64,000 nucleotides of DNA from Flavobacterium sp. N502536. GTDB lineage: Bacteria; Bacteroidota; Bacteroidia; Flavobacteriales; Flavobacteriaceae. The stretch is taken from positions 1,860,001 to 1,924,000 of the forward strand of contig NZ_CP110011.1 of NCBI RefSeq assembly GCF_025947345.1, read 5' to 3'. Position numbers and translations under genes: made by a program. This document shows positions 42,681-51,251 of the stretch, in pieces. The first letter of the stretch is position 1; the number at the start of each line of letters is the position of its first letter. The notes under the pieces are model-generated. The model did no database searches, was not told where the DNA came from, and worked only from the letters and a program-made list of their open reading frames with translations.

Positions 42681-43427
42681 TTAGTTTTCTGCTTTAATCC
42701 AGTCGTATCCTTTTTCTTCCAATTCGTAAGCTAGTTCTTTTCCTCCTGATTTTACGATTCTTCCGTTGTAAAGAACGTGAACGAAATCCGGAACGATATA
42801 ATCTAACAAACGTTGGTAGTGTGTGATTACGATAATGGCATTTTTCTCGCTTTTCAATTTGTTAACTCCGTTAGCTACAATTCTAAGCGCATCGATATCA
42901 AGACCAGAATCGGTTTCGTCAAGGATAGCTAATTTTGGCTCTAACATTGCCATTTGAAAAATCTCATTTCTTTTTTTCTCTCCTCCTGAAAAACCTTCGT
43001 TTAGCGAACGGGATAAAAATTTACGATCGATTTCTAATAATTCCGATTTCTCACGAATTACTTTTAGCATTTCATTAGCAGGCATTTCTTCCTGACCGTT
43101 TGCTTTACGAGTTTCGTTGATTGCAGTTTTCATGAAGTTGGTTACACTAACTCCGGGAATTTCTACAGGATATTGAAAAGAAAGGAAAACTCCTTTGTGC
43201 GCTCTTTCTTCAGGAGCAAGATCGGCAAGATCTTCTCCATCAAGGAAAACTTCTCCATCAGTAACTTCATAGTTTTCGTTTCCGGCAATTACAGCCGAAA
43301 GTGTACTTTTTCCGGAACCGTTTGGTCCCATGATAGCGTGTACTTCGCCAGCTTTTACTTCTATATTAATTCCTTTAAGGATTTCTTTATCACCAATTGA
43401 GGCGTGAAGGTTTTTTATTGATAACAT
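42681..43427 (-). CDS. sufC: Fe-S cluster assembly ATPase SufC
   Basis: ABC-type ATPase of SufBCD, 248 residues. Walker A is GPNGSGKST (about 34-42), the Q-loop is [11 protein letters not shown], the ABC signature is [15 protein letters not shown] (about 143-157), Walker B is [12 protein letters not shown] (about 171-182), and the H-loop is VITHYQRLL. It is downstream of the FMN reductase and upstream of the inserted four-helix-bundle gene. Confidence 0.97.
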   Translation of the reverse strand: MLSIKNLHASIGDKEILKGINIEVKAGEVHAIMGPNGSGKSTLSAVIAGNENYEVTDGEVFLDGEDLADLAPEERAHKGVFLSFQYPVEIPGVSVTNFMKTAINETRKANGQEEMPANEMLKVIREKSELLEIDRKFLSRSLNEGFSGGEKKRNEIFQMAMLEPKLAILDETDSGLDIDALRIVANGVNKLKSEKNAIIVITHYQRLLDYIVPDFVHVLYNGRIVKSGGKELAYELEEKGYDWIKAEN

Positions 43428-43439
43428 TGTTTTTTTATT

Positions 43440-43928
43440 TTATATAAATGTCAATTCTATTTTTGTTGTTTGGTTTAGGATGTTGGCATTAAAATGCGCG
43501 TGTCCTAAATATTCCATGCCCAGATAATCGGCTGATTTTTTGAACGGAATGTAAAAACTATCTTCAATTTCATTATCGTGTGAATTGGAAATCACACCAA
43601 TTTTCTTTCCTCTGAGTTTTCTTCCGGTTTCTTTTTCAATTCGGATTAAATCCGAAAAGCGATCAAAGAATACCTTCATGATTCCACTCATATTATACCA
43701 ATATATGGGTGTTGCAAAAATTAAAGTGTCGTATTTTTCGATGATCCTTTTTATTAAAGGAAAAAAATCATCTTCTCTGTTCTTGCTTTCGTAATCATAA
43801 TAGGAAATATTATAATCACTCAGATCAATTACTTCTATTCCGGTTTCTTTAGAAATTTCATCCGCAATTCGGGTTGTATTCCCGTTTTTTCTGGATGAAC
43901 CTAAAATGATTACTTTTTTACCTTCCAT
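43440..43928 (-). CDS. NADPH-dependent FMN reductase/flavodoxin-like protein
   Basis: A 162-residue flavodoxin-fold protein of the NADPH-dependent FMN reductase family. The phosphate-binding loop is ILGSSRKNGNTTRIADEI (8-25), and the flavin-contact loop is FATPIYWYNMSGIMKVFFDRFSD (about 72-94). It lies between sufB (7 bp) and sufC (12 bp) on the same strand, so it is co-transcribed with Fe-S assembly genes. It may supply electrons or flavin for cluster assembly or oxidative-stress recovery (inference). Confidence 0.88.
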   Translation of the reverse strand: MEGKKVIILGSSRKNGNTTRIADEISKETGIEVIDLSDYNISYYDYESKNREDDFFPLIKRIIEKYDTLIFATPIYWYNMSGIMKVFFDRFSDLIRIEKETGRKLRGKKIGVISNSHDNEIEDSFYIPFKKSADYLGMEYLGHAHFNANILNQTTKIELTFI

Positions 43929-43935
43929 TTCGTGA

Positions 43936-45384
43936 TTAACCTACAGATCCTTCTAGAGAAATTTCTAATAATTTTTGAGCTTCAACAGCAAATTCCATTG
44001 GCAATTTGTTCAAGACATCTTTACTGAAACCGTTTACAATTAAGGCAATCGCTTTTTCAGTCGGGATACCTCTTTGGTTGCAATAAAAAACCTGATCTTC
44101 TCCAATTTTACTTGTTGTTGCTTCGTGCTCTATTTTAGCAGATGGATTTTTACTTTCGATATATGGGAAAGTATGTGCTCCGCAATTGTTCCCCATTAAA
44201 AGAGAATCACATTGCGAAAAGTTTCTGGCATTTTCTGCTCTCGGACTAATCTGAACTAATCCGCGGTAACTGTTTTGTGATTTACCAGCCGAGATACCTT
44301 TAGAAATAATAGTCGATTTAGTGTTTTTTCCTAAATGGATCATTTTAGTTCCTGTATCGGCTTGTTGGTAATTATTGGTAACGGCAATAGAGTAAAATTC
44401 TCCAACCGAGTTGTCTCCTTTTAATACACAAGAAGGATATTTCCAGGTCACAGCAGAACCTGTTTCCACCTGTGTCCATGAAATTTTAGCGTTTGTTTCG
44501 CACAAACCTCTTTTGGTAACGAAGTTGTAAACTCCACCTTTTCCTTCTTTGTTTCCAGGGAACCAGTTCTGAACGGTAGAATATTTAATTTCAGCGTCAT
44601 CTAAAGCGATTAATTCAACCACTGCAGCGTGCAATTGGTTTTCGTCACGACTTGGAGCAGTACAGCCTTCCAGGTAAGATACGTAACTTCCTGCGTCGGC
44701 AATAACCAAAGTTCTTTCGAACTGACCTGTTCCTGCCTGGTTGATTCTGAAATAAGTTGAAAGTTCCATTGGGCAACGAACGCCTTTTGGGATGTAGCAG
44801 AAACTTCCGTCAGAGAAAACGGCTGAGTTTAATGCTGCGTAGAAGTTGTCTTTTTGAGGGACAACAGTTCCTAAGTACTTCTTTACTAATTCAGGATGTT
44901 CTTTTATAGCTTCTGAAATCGGGCAAAAAATGATTCCTTTTTCAGCAAGTGTCTTTTTGAAAGTAGTGGCTACAGAAACAGAATCGACTACAATGTCCAT
45001 AGCGACATTGTTCATCATTTTTTGTTCGTCCACAGAGATTCCTAACTTTTTGTACATTTCTAAAAGTTCAGGATCTACATCATCCAAAGTTTTGTTTGGA
45101 TCTACTTGTTTGGGTGCTGAATAATAGGAGATGGCCTGAAAATCAGGTTTCTCATAATGTACGTTAGCCCATTCCGGCTCAATCATTTCTTTCCAGGCAC
45201 GAAAAGCTTCAATGCGCCAGTCAGTCATCCATTGAGGTTCTTCTTTTTTAAGAGAAATAGCTTTTACGATGTCTTCGTTTAAGCCAATAGGAAAGGTCTC
45301 CGATTCAATATCAGTATAAAATCCGTATTCGTATTCTTTAGTTTCGAGTTCGATTTTTAAATCGTCTTCTGTGTATTTTGACAT
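43936..45384 (-). CDS. sufB: Fe-S cluster assembly protein SufB
   Basis: Main scaffold subunit of SufBC2D, 482 residues, the standard length. Typical blocks are [77 protein letters not shown], and [20 protein letters not shown] with the conserved Cys. It is downstream of sufA after a hairpin-bearing 78-bp gap. Confidence 0.97.
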   Translation of the reverse strand: MSKYTEDDLKIELETKEYEYGFYTDIESETFPIGLNEDIVKAISLKKEEPQWMTDWRIEAFRAWKEMIEPEWANVHYEKPDFQAISYYSAPKQVDPNKTLDDVDPELLEMYKKLGISVDEQKMMNNVAMDIVVDSVSVATTFKKTLAEKGIIFCPISEAIKEHPELVKKYLGTVVPQKDNFYAALNSAVFSDGSFCYIPKGVRCPMELSTYFRINQAGTGQFERTLVIADAGSYVSYLEGCTAPSRDENQLHAAVVELIALDDAEIKYSTVQNWFPGNKEGKGGVYNFVTKRGLCETNAKISWTQVETGSAVTWKYPSCVLKGDNSVGEFYSIAVTNNYQQADTGTKMIHLGKNTKSTIISKGISAGKSQNSYRGLVQISPRAENARNFSQCDSLLMGNNCGAHTFPYIESKNPSAKIEHEATTSKIGEDQVFYCNQRGIPTEKAIALIVNGFSKDVLNKLPMEFAVEAQKLLEISLEGSVG

Positions 45385-45398
45385 TTTTTAGTTTTTTA

Positions 45399-45432
45399 AA
45401 ACACTTAAGAAAAGGGTTTTTCTTAAGTGTTT
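45399..45432 (-). terminator. hairpin between sufA and sufB
   Basis: AAACACTTAAGAAAA pairs with TTTTCTTAAGTGTTT, a 15-bp stem around a loop of about 4. The minus strand then reads TTTTAAAAAAC. It may attenuate the downstream genes or process the message so that sufA exceeds sufB. Confidence 0.6.
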
Positions 45433-45462
45433 AAATTTTTGCTTTTGTTAGATTCTTTTAAT

Positions 45463-45792
45463 TTATAGCGAAAAAGACTCTCCGCAACCACAAGTTCTGC
45501 TTGCATTTGGATTATTGAATACAAATCCTTTTCCGTTCAATCCTCCTGAAAATTCAAGGATTGTTCCGGCTAAATACAGGAATGATTTTTTTTCAACTGC
45601 AATTGTTATGTCGTTGTCTACAAATATTTTATCGTCGTCGCCTTTCGTTTTGTCAAATTTTAAATCATATGACAAACCAGAGCATCCGCCACTTTTCACA
45701 CCTACTCTTACGTAGTCGCTAGCGGCATCAAAACCATCATCTTTCATTAAGTCGATGATTTTCTTTTTAGCTGTATCAGAAACTTTTATCAT
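45463..45792 (-). CDS. sufA: iron-sulfur cluster assembly accessory protein (HesB/IscA/SufA)
   Basis: A-type Fe-S carrier, 109 residues. It has the three conserved cysteines: Cys38 in VKSGGCSGLSY and the C-terminal CGCGESF pair (about 103 and 105). It leads the suf cluster behind a consensus promoter. Confidence 0.95.
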   Translation of the reverse strand: MIKVSDTAKKKIIDLMKDDGFDAASDYVRVGVKSGGCSGLSYDLKFDKTKGDDDKIFVDNDITIAVEKKSFLYLAGTILEFSGGLNGKGFVFNNPNASRTCGCGESFSL

Positions 45793-45898
45793 TGTTTATA
45801 GTATTTGTTTGTGCTTTCACTTCAAGCTGCATTCAAAACGGTAATCCAATTATTACATTTTAAAGTGCTGTCTTTCAATGTTGAAATGAAATTATCTG

Positions 45899-45906
45899 CA
45901 AAGATA
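45899..45906 (-). promoter_or_regulatory. promoter -7 box of the suf operon
   Basis: TATCTTTG on the minus strand followed by GCAG, 107 bp before the sufA ATG. The long leader could hold regulation. The 45793-46131 gap (339 bp) otherwise holds only AT-rich sequence and the divergent MBL promoter. Confidence 0.55.
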
Positions 45907-46099
45907 CGACTTAAAAACCTTTTTCCATAACGGTTCACATTATTATAACAAATGTTAAAATAGATATTAGTTATTTTAAAGAAGGGAGGTGTTATTTCTG
46001 ACCCATAAAAAAGGAATAAGAAGCATTCAAATTCCATTTATGAAATGAAGTTTTGATTTTTTTAAACAAAAATATTTAGCATAAGGGAATTGTATTTCC

Positions 46100-46107
46100 T
46101 AGCTTTG
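46100..46107 (+). promoter_or_regulatory. promoter -7 box of the MBL-fold gene
   Basis: TAGCTTTG fits TAnnTTTG, 25 bp before the ATG at 46132. Confidence 0.5.
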
Positions 46108-46131
46108 TTTTCCTATTAGAAATATATCCTC

Positions 46132-46989
46132 ATGAAACTTTACCCTATAGAATCCGGAAATTTTAAATTAGACGGAGGTGCCATGTTTGGCGTTGTTCCG
46201 AAAACCATCTGGAACAAAACCAATCCGGCCGATGCCAATAATTTAATTGATATTGCGGCACGCTGCCTGCTTATAGAAGATGGAAACCGCCTGATTTTGA
46301 TTGATACCGGAATGGGAGACAAACAGTCGGAGAAGTTTTTTGGCTATTATTCACTTTGGGGATCACATTCAATCGATAAATCTTTGGCGAAATATGGTTT
46401 TCACAGAGATGATATTACCGACGTTTTTATGACACATTTGCATTTTGACCATTGTGGTGGGAGTGTGCAATGGAATTCAGATAAAACAGGGTATGAGCCG
46501 GCTTTTAAAAATGCCAGATATTGGAGCAACGAGAATCATTGGGAGTGGGCAACAAAACCCAATGCGCGTGAAAAAGCTTCTTTTCTTTCAGAGAATATTT
46601 TACCCATGCAGGAAAGCGGACAGCTGAATTTTATTAAGCGTCCTGAAAATGATTTTGGCTTTTCTGAAGAATTGAACTTTGGAATTTATTATGTAGACGG
46701 TCATACCGAAAAACAAATGATTCCACATATTAAGTATCAGGATAAAACGATCGTTTTTTGTGCCGATTTGTTAGCTACGGCAGGGCATATCCCGTTGCCC
46801 TATGTAATGGGTTATGATACTCGACCTTTACTAACGATGCCCGAAAAATCAAAATTTTTGAATGCTGCTGCAGACAACAATCACTATTTGTTTTTAGAAC
46901 ATGATGCCCACAATCAGATTATAACGGTGGAACATACTGAAAAAGGAGTTCGATTGAAGGAGGTTTTTACCTGCGAAGAAATTCTTTAG
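46132..46989 (+). CDS. MBL-fold metallo-hydrolase
   Basis: A 285-residue metallo-beta-lactamase-fold enzyme. The metal motif is THLHFDHCGG (about 102-111, HxHxDH). Further ligands are in YYVDGHTEKQM (about 184-194) and VFCADLLATAGHIPLP (about 203-218). No signal peptide is seen, so it is cytoplasmic. It resembles quorum-quenching or lactonase-type MBL proteins, but the substrate cannot be told. It has its own promoter and is followed by a bidirectional terminator. Confidence 0.9.
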   Translation: MKLYPIESGNFKLDGGAMFGVVPKTIWNKTNPADANNLIDIAARCLLIEDGNRLILIDTGMGDKQSEKFFGYYSLWGSHSIDKSLAKYGFHRDDITDVFMTHLHFDHCGGSVQWNSDKTGYEPAFKNARYWSNENHWEWATKPNAREKASFLSENILPMQESGQLNFIKRPENDFGFSEELNFGIYYVDGHTEKQMIPHIKYQDKTIVFCADLLATAGHIPLPYVMGYDTRPLLTMPEKSKFLNAAADNNHYLFLEHDAHNQIITVEHTEKGVRLKEVFTCEEIL

Positions 46990-47004
46990 AAGAGACTTAA
47001 ATAT

Positions 47005-47039
47005 AAAAATCCCATTTCAAATTGAAGATGGGATTTTTT
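47005..47039. terminator. bidirectional terminator after the first LRR gene
   Basis: AAAAATCCCAT-TTCAA facing TTGAA-g-ATGGGATTTTT with one bulged G. It serves both the MBL gene (plus) and the LRR gene (minus). Confidence 0.8.
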
Positions 47040-47060
47040 AGTTGAACTAAATTGTATTGT

Positions 47061-50000
47061 TTATTCTAGGATCACTTTTTTAGCCGAAGCAGCATCCTGA
47101 TTGATTAAGTATACATAATAAACTCCTTTTGGTAAACCTTGTAAATTTATGGTATTAGTGGTGTCACTTGAATTTAAGGTAAATGATTTTACAAGTTGTC
47201 CTAAGCTGTTATAAACATTTGCTTTTTCTAAACTTGCATTTTGAATGTTTACTTCGCCTTTTGTTGGGTTTGGATAGATTGTTACTTTTTCAAAATTGTT
47301 GGTATCAATACCTAATGTTTTACAAGTGTTAGAATAAGTGGCGCTTTTTTCTTTAATGTTTGCCCAGTTGGCATTTGAATAATCGGCATCATCCACTTGT
47401 ATACAGCTTAGTGTTTTGTTTTCTAAGAAGCTGGTGTATATGGCGGTAGCAGCATTTTTTCCGGTTTGAGAGGGTAATATAAAATTTTTGTTATTACCAT
47501 TTTGAATATTCAGTGAAGTTAACGGGTTAAATTCAAGGAAAACAAGTTCTAAAAGGGGATTATGTGATAAATCTAGTGATGTCAACTGATTCCAGGCAAG
47601 ATTTAATCTTTTTAAACGAGGATTATTGCTAAGGTCTAAAGTGGTTAATTGAGCATTATCGAAATATAAGTCTTCTAATTTTGGATTAGAAGAAACATCT
47701 AGTTTTGAAATTTTAGTATAGACGCAGTTTAACTGCAAAAGATTAGGTTGATTTGATACATCTAATGTTGTTAGATCATTGTGACCGCAATAAAGTGATT
47801 CTAGTTCAGGATTTGCTGATAAATCAATGCTAGTTAACTCATTTCGATCCGCCGTTACGTAATGAACTTTTTTATTTTGCGATAAATCAATGGTTGAAAT
47901 TTGATTCATACTAAACATTAAATTAAAGAGTTCTTTGTTTGCAGTAACATTCAGAGCTTTTAGTTTATTGTCGTGCAGTGATAATTTCTTAAGTGATTTG
48001 TTCTGACTTACATTAATCGACTGTATATTGTTATAGTTAAGATCTAGGTAGGTCAATGACGTGAAATCTTCTATACCTTTAACATCACTAATATTGGAAT
48101 TAGAAAGGTCTAAGAAGGTTACTTTACTGATACTTTCGGTTGCAACTTTACCATTTTTACCATCTTTATCAATTTCGAGAGCAATCAATTTATCTTCGAA
48201 ATTAAAATCTGGAATTAAGGTGTATCTGGTACAGTCTACATTGTAGTTTGCAATCGCATCTTTGAAAGCAGTCCAATTAGTATTGGCATAAACATCGTCG
48301 TCAACTTGGATGCAATTTAAATTAGGATTATTCTTGAAATTAGAGTTTACATCAAAATTTATATTATTCCCATTCTTTAGATCTAAACTTTCTAAAGAAT
48401 TATTGGTACAATTAAGAAGGATTAAAGCTTTATTTTGAGAAAGATCTAAAAGAGACAATAGATTCCCGGAACAATTTAGAGAGTTTAAATTGGTAAAACC
48501 TTTAATTCCGGTTAAGTCTTTTATCCCACTTGAAGCAACGTCCAAAGAAGTTATATTTTCGATATCGCTGTTTAAAACAGATCCGTTTTTACCATCGGTA
48601 TCTATGTTTAGTGTTATTAATTTATCTTCAAAAGTCGGATCTGGGATTGCTGTAGCTTTATCGCAATCTATAGTTGTATATGTTGCTGACGCATCTTTGA
48701 AATTTTCCCAAATTTTGTTAGAATAAAGTGCATCATCGACTATGATACAAGTTAGTAATGGTGTTCTTGTAAAATTAGTAGCATTGTAAGTAATTTGCAT
48801 ATGGCGGTTGTTTCCATTTCTTATATTTATCGTAGTCAATAATTTATTTTCAGGGCATGTTAAAGATGATAAAGATGTGTTTTTAGAAAGATCTAAACTT
48901 GTTAACAGGTTTGAAGCGCACCATAATGAAGATAGATTTTTATTGTTGGATGTATCAATATTGGTTAGTTTGTTCGAATCGACGCTTAGAAGTCTCAAAT
49001 TAACATTTTGAGAAAGATCGAGATTTGTTATTTGATTGTAAGCTAGTGATAAGTATAATAGAGCAAGGTTTTTTGATGTATTTAATGTTGTTAGATTGTT
49101 GAAACTTGCTTGTAGGGATATTAATTGCAAATTTTGAGAGATGTCAAGACTGGTTATCTTGTTGGACATGCAACTTAATGACGTTAAAGCTTTAAAATCC
49201 TGAATTCCGGTTAAATCAGTAATATTACTAAAATAAAGATCTATTTCGGTAATAGTAGAAACTTTTGAAGTTAGAACTTTTCCGTCTGGAGCTCCAGAGT
49301 CGATTCCTAAAGCAATTAATTTTTTTTCAAAATTAATATCCGGAATTAAGGTGTAAGATTCAGGAGCGATACAAGGGGTTGAGGAAAAAGATGTAGTTGG
49401 GTCTTTTTTGGCTGACCAATTTGTATTTGCAGCTGCAACATCACTAACCTGAATACAAGTTAATTTTGGATTTGATGTGAAAGAGATTTGATTGCTAAGT
49501 AAGGATGTATTGTTAGTGAGATTTAAACTTGTCAATAGATTCTCTTGTAAATATAAAGTAGTTAGTCCCGGATTATTGGAAACCTCTAATGTTTCGAACT
49601 TATTTTGACGAAGGTCCAGACTACGCAAAGCTTTATTTTGAGAAAGATCTATCGTTGTTAATTGACTGTTTGCTGCAGTGAAAGACTCAAGAGCTTTGTT
49701 TTTGGTTAGATCATGACTTTTTGATAAATTGTTTCCGGAGACGGACAAATAAGTAAGTTTTAAATTTTGAGATACGTCAAGATCTGTTATTTTATTTTGA
49801 TTAATAGTAAGTGTTTCCAGAGCTTTATTAGCGGTTAAATCAATATTTGAAATTTGATTTGAGCTCACATTTAATTGAATTAATGAAAGGTTTTTGGTAA
49901 CATCTATAGTTGTTAGAATATTTCCTGCAATAAAAAATTTCTCTAATGATAAATTTTTAGTGATATCAATTGTTGTCAGTTTATTATAAGGACAATAGAG

Positions 50001-50390
50001 CAATTTTAAGGCTAAATTTTGCGATACGTCTAAGTCTGTTAGCTGATTTCCGGAGCAGTATAATGTGGTTAGCTTTGTGTTTTTAGTAACGTTTAATTTT
50101 GTCAATTTACCTGTTACTCCTCCATTAGGGTCGGAAGTTCCCGAGCAATACAAGGTTTCTAAGTTAGAAAAATCTTCAAGCCCTGTTAAGTCATAAATTA
50201 TTGTGGCGGCAAGGTCTAAAATTTTAACTTTTATAATATTGGCAGTTAATACTTTTCCATCGGCAGTTCCGGAGTCAATTCCTAATGCAATTAACTTGTT
50301 TTCAAAATTAACATCTGGAATCGCAGTGTATTGTTGCGCATAAATAGAAAAATTTACTAGTAATAGTAATACAAGTAGTTTTGTTTTCAT
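47061..50390 (-). CDS. secreted leucine-rich-repeat protein with T9SS sorting domain (1109 aa)
   Basis: Signal peptide 1-18 (...FSIYA). Four modules follow at about 21-345, 346-578, 579-721 and 722-1025. Each opens with a cap (YTxIPDxxFExKLIALGID...DGKV, then a DLTGIExF strand), runs 21-residue LRRs (LTxLDVSxNxxLTxLxCxxN), and ends with NPxLxCIQVDD...NW...KD...C, whose two Cys could pair. Module 3 has few LRRs. A type A T9SS sorting domain (YPNPTKGEVNIQN to the end, 1039-1109) directs export and probably surface anchoring. The ligand is unknown. Its promoter element matches those of the other two LRR genes. Confidence 0.9.
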   Translation of the reverse strand: MKTKLLVLLLLVNFSIYAQQYTAIPDVNFENKLIALGIDSGTADGKVLTANIIKVKILDLAATIIYDLTGLEDFSNLETLYCSGTSDPNGGVTGKLTKLNVTKNTKLTTLYCSGNQLTDLDVSQNLALKLLYCPYNKLTTIDITKNLSLEKFFIAGNILTTIDVTKNLSLIQLNVSSNQISNIDLTANKALETLTINQNKITDLDVSQNLKLTYLSVSGNNLSKSHDLTKNKALESFTAANSQLTTIDLSQNKALRSLDLRQNKFETLEVSNNPGLTTLYLQENLLTSLNLTNNTSLLSNQISFTSNPKLTCIQVSDVAAANTNWSAKKDPTTSFSSTPCIAPESYTLIPDINFEKKLIALGIDSGAPDGKVLTSKVSTITEIDLYFSNITDLTGIQDFKALTSLSCMSNKITSLDISQNLQLISLQASFNNLTTLNTSKNLALLYLSLAYNQITNLDLSQNVNLRLLSVDSNKLTNIDTSNNKNLSSLWCASNLLTSLDLSKNTSLSSLTCPENKLLTTINIRNGNNRHMQITYNATNFTRTPLLTCIIVDDALYSNKIWENFKDASATYTTIDCDKATAIPDPTFEDKLITLNIDTDGKNGSVLNSDIENITSLDVASSGIKDLTGIKGFTNLNSLNCSGNLLSLLDLSQNKALILLNCTNNSLESLDLKNGNNINFDVNSNFKNNPNLNCIQVDDDVYANTNWTAFKDAIANYNVDCTRYTLIPDFNFEDKLIALEIDKDGKNGKVATESISKVTFLDLSNSNISDVKGIEDFTSLTYLDLNYNNIQSINVSQNKSLKKLSLHDNKLKALNVTANKELFNLMFSMNQISTIDLSQNKKVHYVTADRNELTSIDLSANPELESLYCGHNDLTTLDVSNQPNLLQLNCVYTKISKLDVSSNPKLEDLYFDNAQLTTLDLSNNPRLKRLNLAWNQLTSLDLSHNPLLELVFLEFNPLTSLNIQNGNNKNFILPSQTGKNAATAIYTSFLENKTLSCIQVDDADYSNANWANIKEKSATYSNTCKTLGIDTNNFEKVTIYPNPTKGEVNIQNASLEKANVYNSLGQLVKSFTLNSSDTTNTINLQGLPKGVYYVYLINQDAASAKKVILE

Positions 50391-50410
50391 AGAAAATTGA
50401 TTAGGAGGTG

Positions 50411-50454
50411 CAAGTATACGATTTGTGATCGGTATTTCTTTACGGAAAGACGTA
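50411..50454 (-). promoter_or_regulatory. LRR-regulon element and promoter, gene 1
   Basis: On the minus strand TACGTCTTTCCGTAA plus AGAAATA (50454-50433), then 14 bp, then TATACTTG (50418-50411), 20 bp before the ATG. It is a variant of the elements at 57001-57044 and 62607-62650. Confidence 0.65.
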
Positions 50455-50491
50455 ATGGTTTGGCTGATTTTTTTTGGTTTCGAGAGGGCAT

Positions 50492-50531
50492 AAAAAATCC
50501 TGTTTTCAGTATATCGAAAACAGGATTTTTT
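50492..50531 (-). terminator. terminator of the FN3 lipoprotein/large LRR operon
   Basis: AAAAAATCCTGTTTTC, loop, GAAAACAGGATTTTTT gives a 16-bp perfect stem, 29 bp past the lipoprotein stop. Confidence 0.9.
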
Positions 50532-50559
50532 GGTTTAACTAATTGTAATTATTAAGATT

Positions 50560-51249
50560 TTAATTGGTTTTGAATTTCCAAATCTGACCGATTGTTTCTC
50601 CTCCTTTATTGTCTTTTACAACAACTTTCCAGAAATATTCTTTTGAAGTGCTAAGTGTTACATCAAATGAAGTTGAATTTGTATTTTCGGCAACTTTTGC
50701 TGTTGGTGGATTCGTCGTTCCAAAATACACATCATAAGTAAGAACATCATTACTGTCAACATCTGTGGCACTCCATTTTAAAATAGCCGTTGTTGTGTTC
50801 AAAACGGAGTTTATAACAGGCTGTATTAATTCCGGAGAAAAGGGCAAGTGATTGACCACTGCATCACCACTGGTGTAGAGTTTAAAAGTAGCGGAATAAG
50901 TGCTTGCCAGTCCTTTACTGTCGGTCGCTTTAACTCTCCAATAATAGGCAGTGTTTTTCTCCAATGCGATTGAAGTAGTATTAGTAGTTACTTCGGATGA
51001 TTTTGCAATTTGTGCAAACGTATTTTCTTTTGCTACCTGAATCTGATAGGTTATGGCATCTTTATTTGAATCGGTAGATAGGTCCCATTGAAAAGAAACG
51101 GTATTATCGACACATAATTTGTTATCAGCCGGAAGTTTTAATGCAGGTACAGTTGGTGCCTCATTAGCTGCTTCCGGAGATCCTGAATCATCGCTGCCGC
51201 AAGCGGCAAATAAAAGACCAATGATGGTGAGGGATATAAACTTCTTCAT
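50560..51249 (-). CDS. surface-type lipoprotein with two fibronectin III-like domains
   Basis: A 229-residue lipoprotein with lipobox GLLFAAC (Cys17), followed by CGSDDSG. Acid-rich residues right after the Cys are a known export signal for surface lipoproteins in Bacteroidetes (inference here). Two FN3-like domains follow (about 33-127, with PADNKLC...SFQWDLSTDSNKDAITYQIQVAKE and AYYWRVKATDSKG; and about 137-229, with WSATDVDSNDVLTYDVYFGT and YFWKVVVKDNKGG). It begins 2 bp after the stop of the 1907-residue LRR gene, so it is its operon partner. Confidence 0.88.
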   Translation of the reverse strand: MKKFISLTIIGLLFAACGSDDSGSPEAANEAPTVPALKLPADNKLCVDNTVSFQWDLSTDSNKDAITYQIQVAKENTFAQIAKSSEVTTNTTSIALEKNTAYYWRVKATDSKGLASTYSATFKLYTSGDAVVNHLPFSPELIQPVINSVLNTTTAILKWSATDVDSNDVLTYDVYFGTTNPPTAKVAENTNSTSFDVTLSTSKEYFWKVVVKDNKGGETIGQIWKFKTN

Positions 51250-51251
51250 CT

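Noticed and set aside
45822..46037. 71-codon minus-strand ORF between sufA and the MBL gene
   Set aside because: Composition is non-protein-like, it covers the suf promoter region, and no start context supports it.
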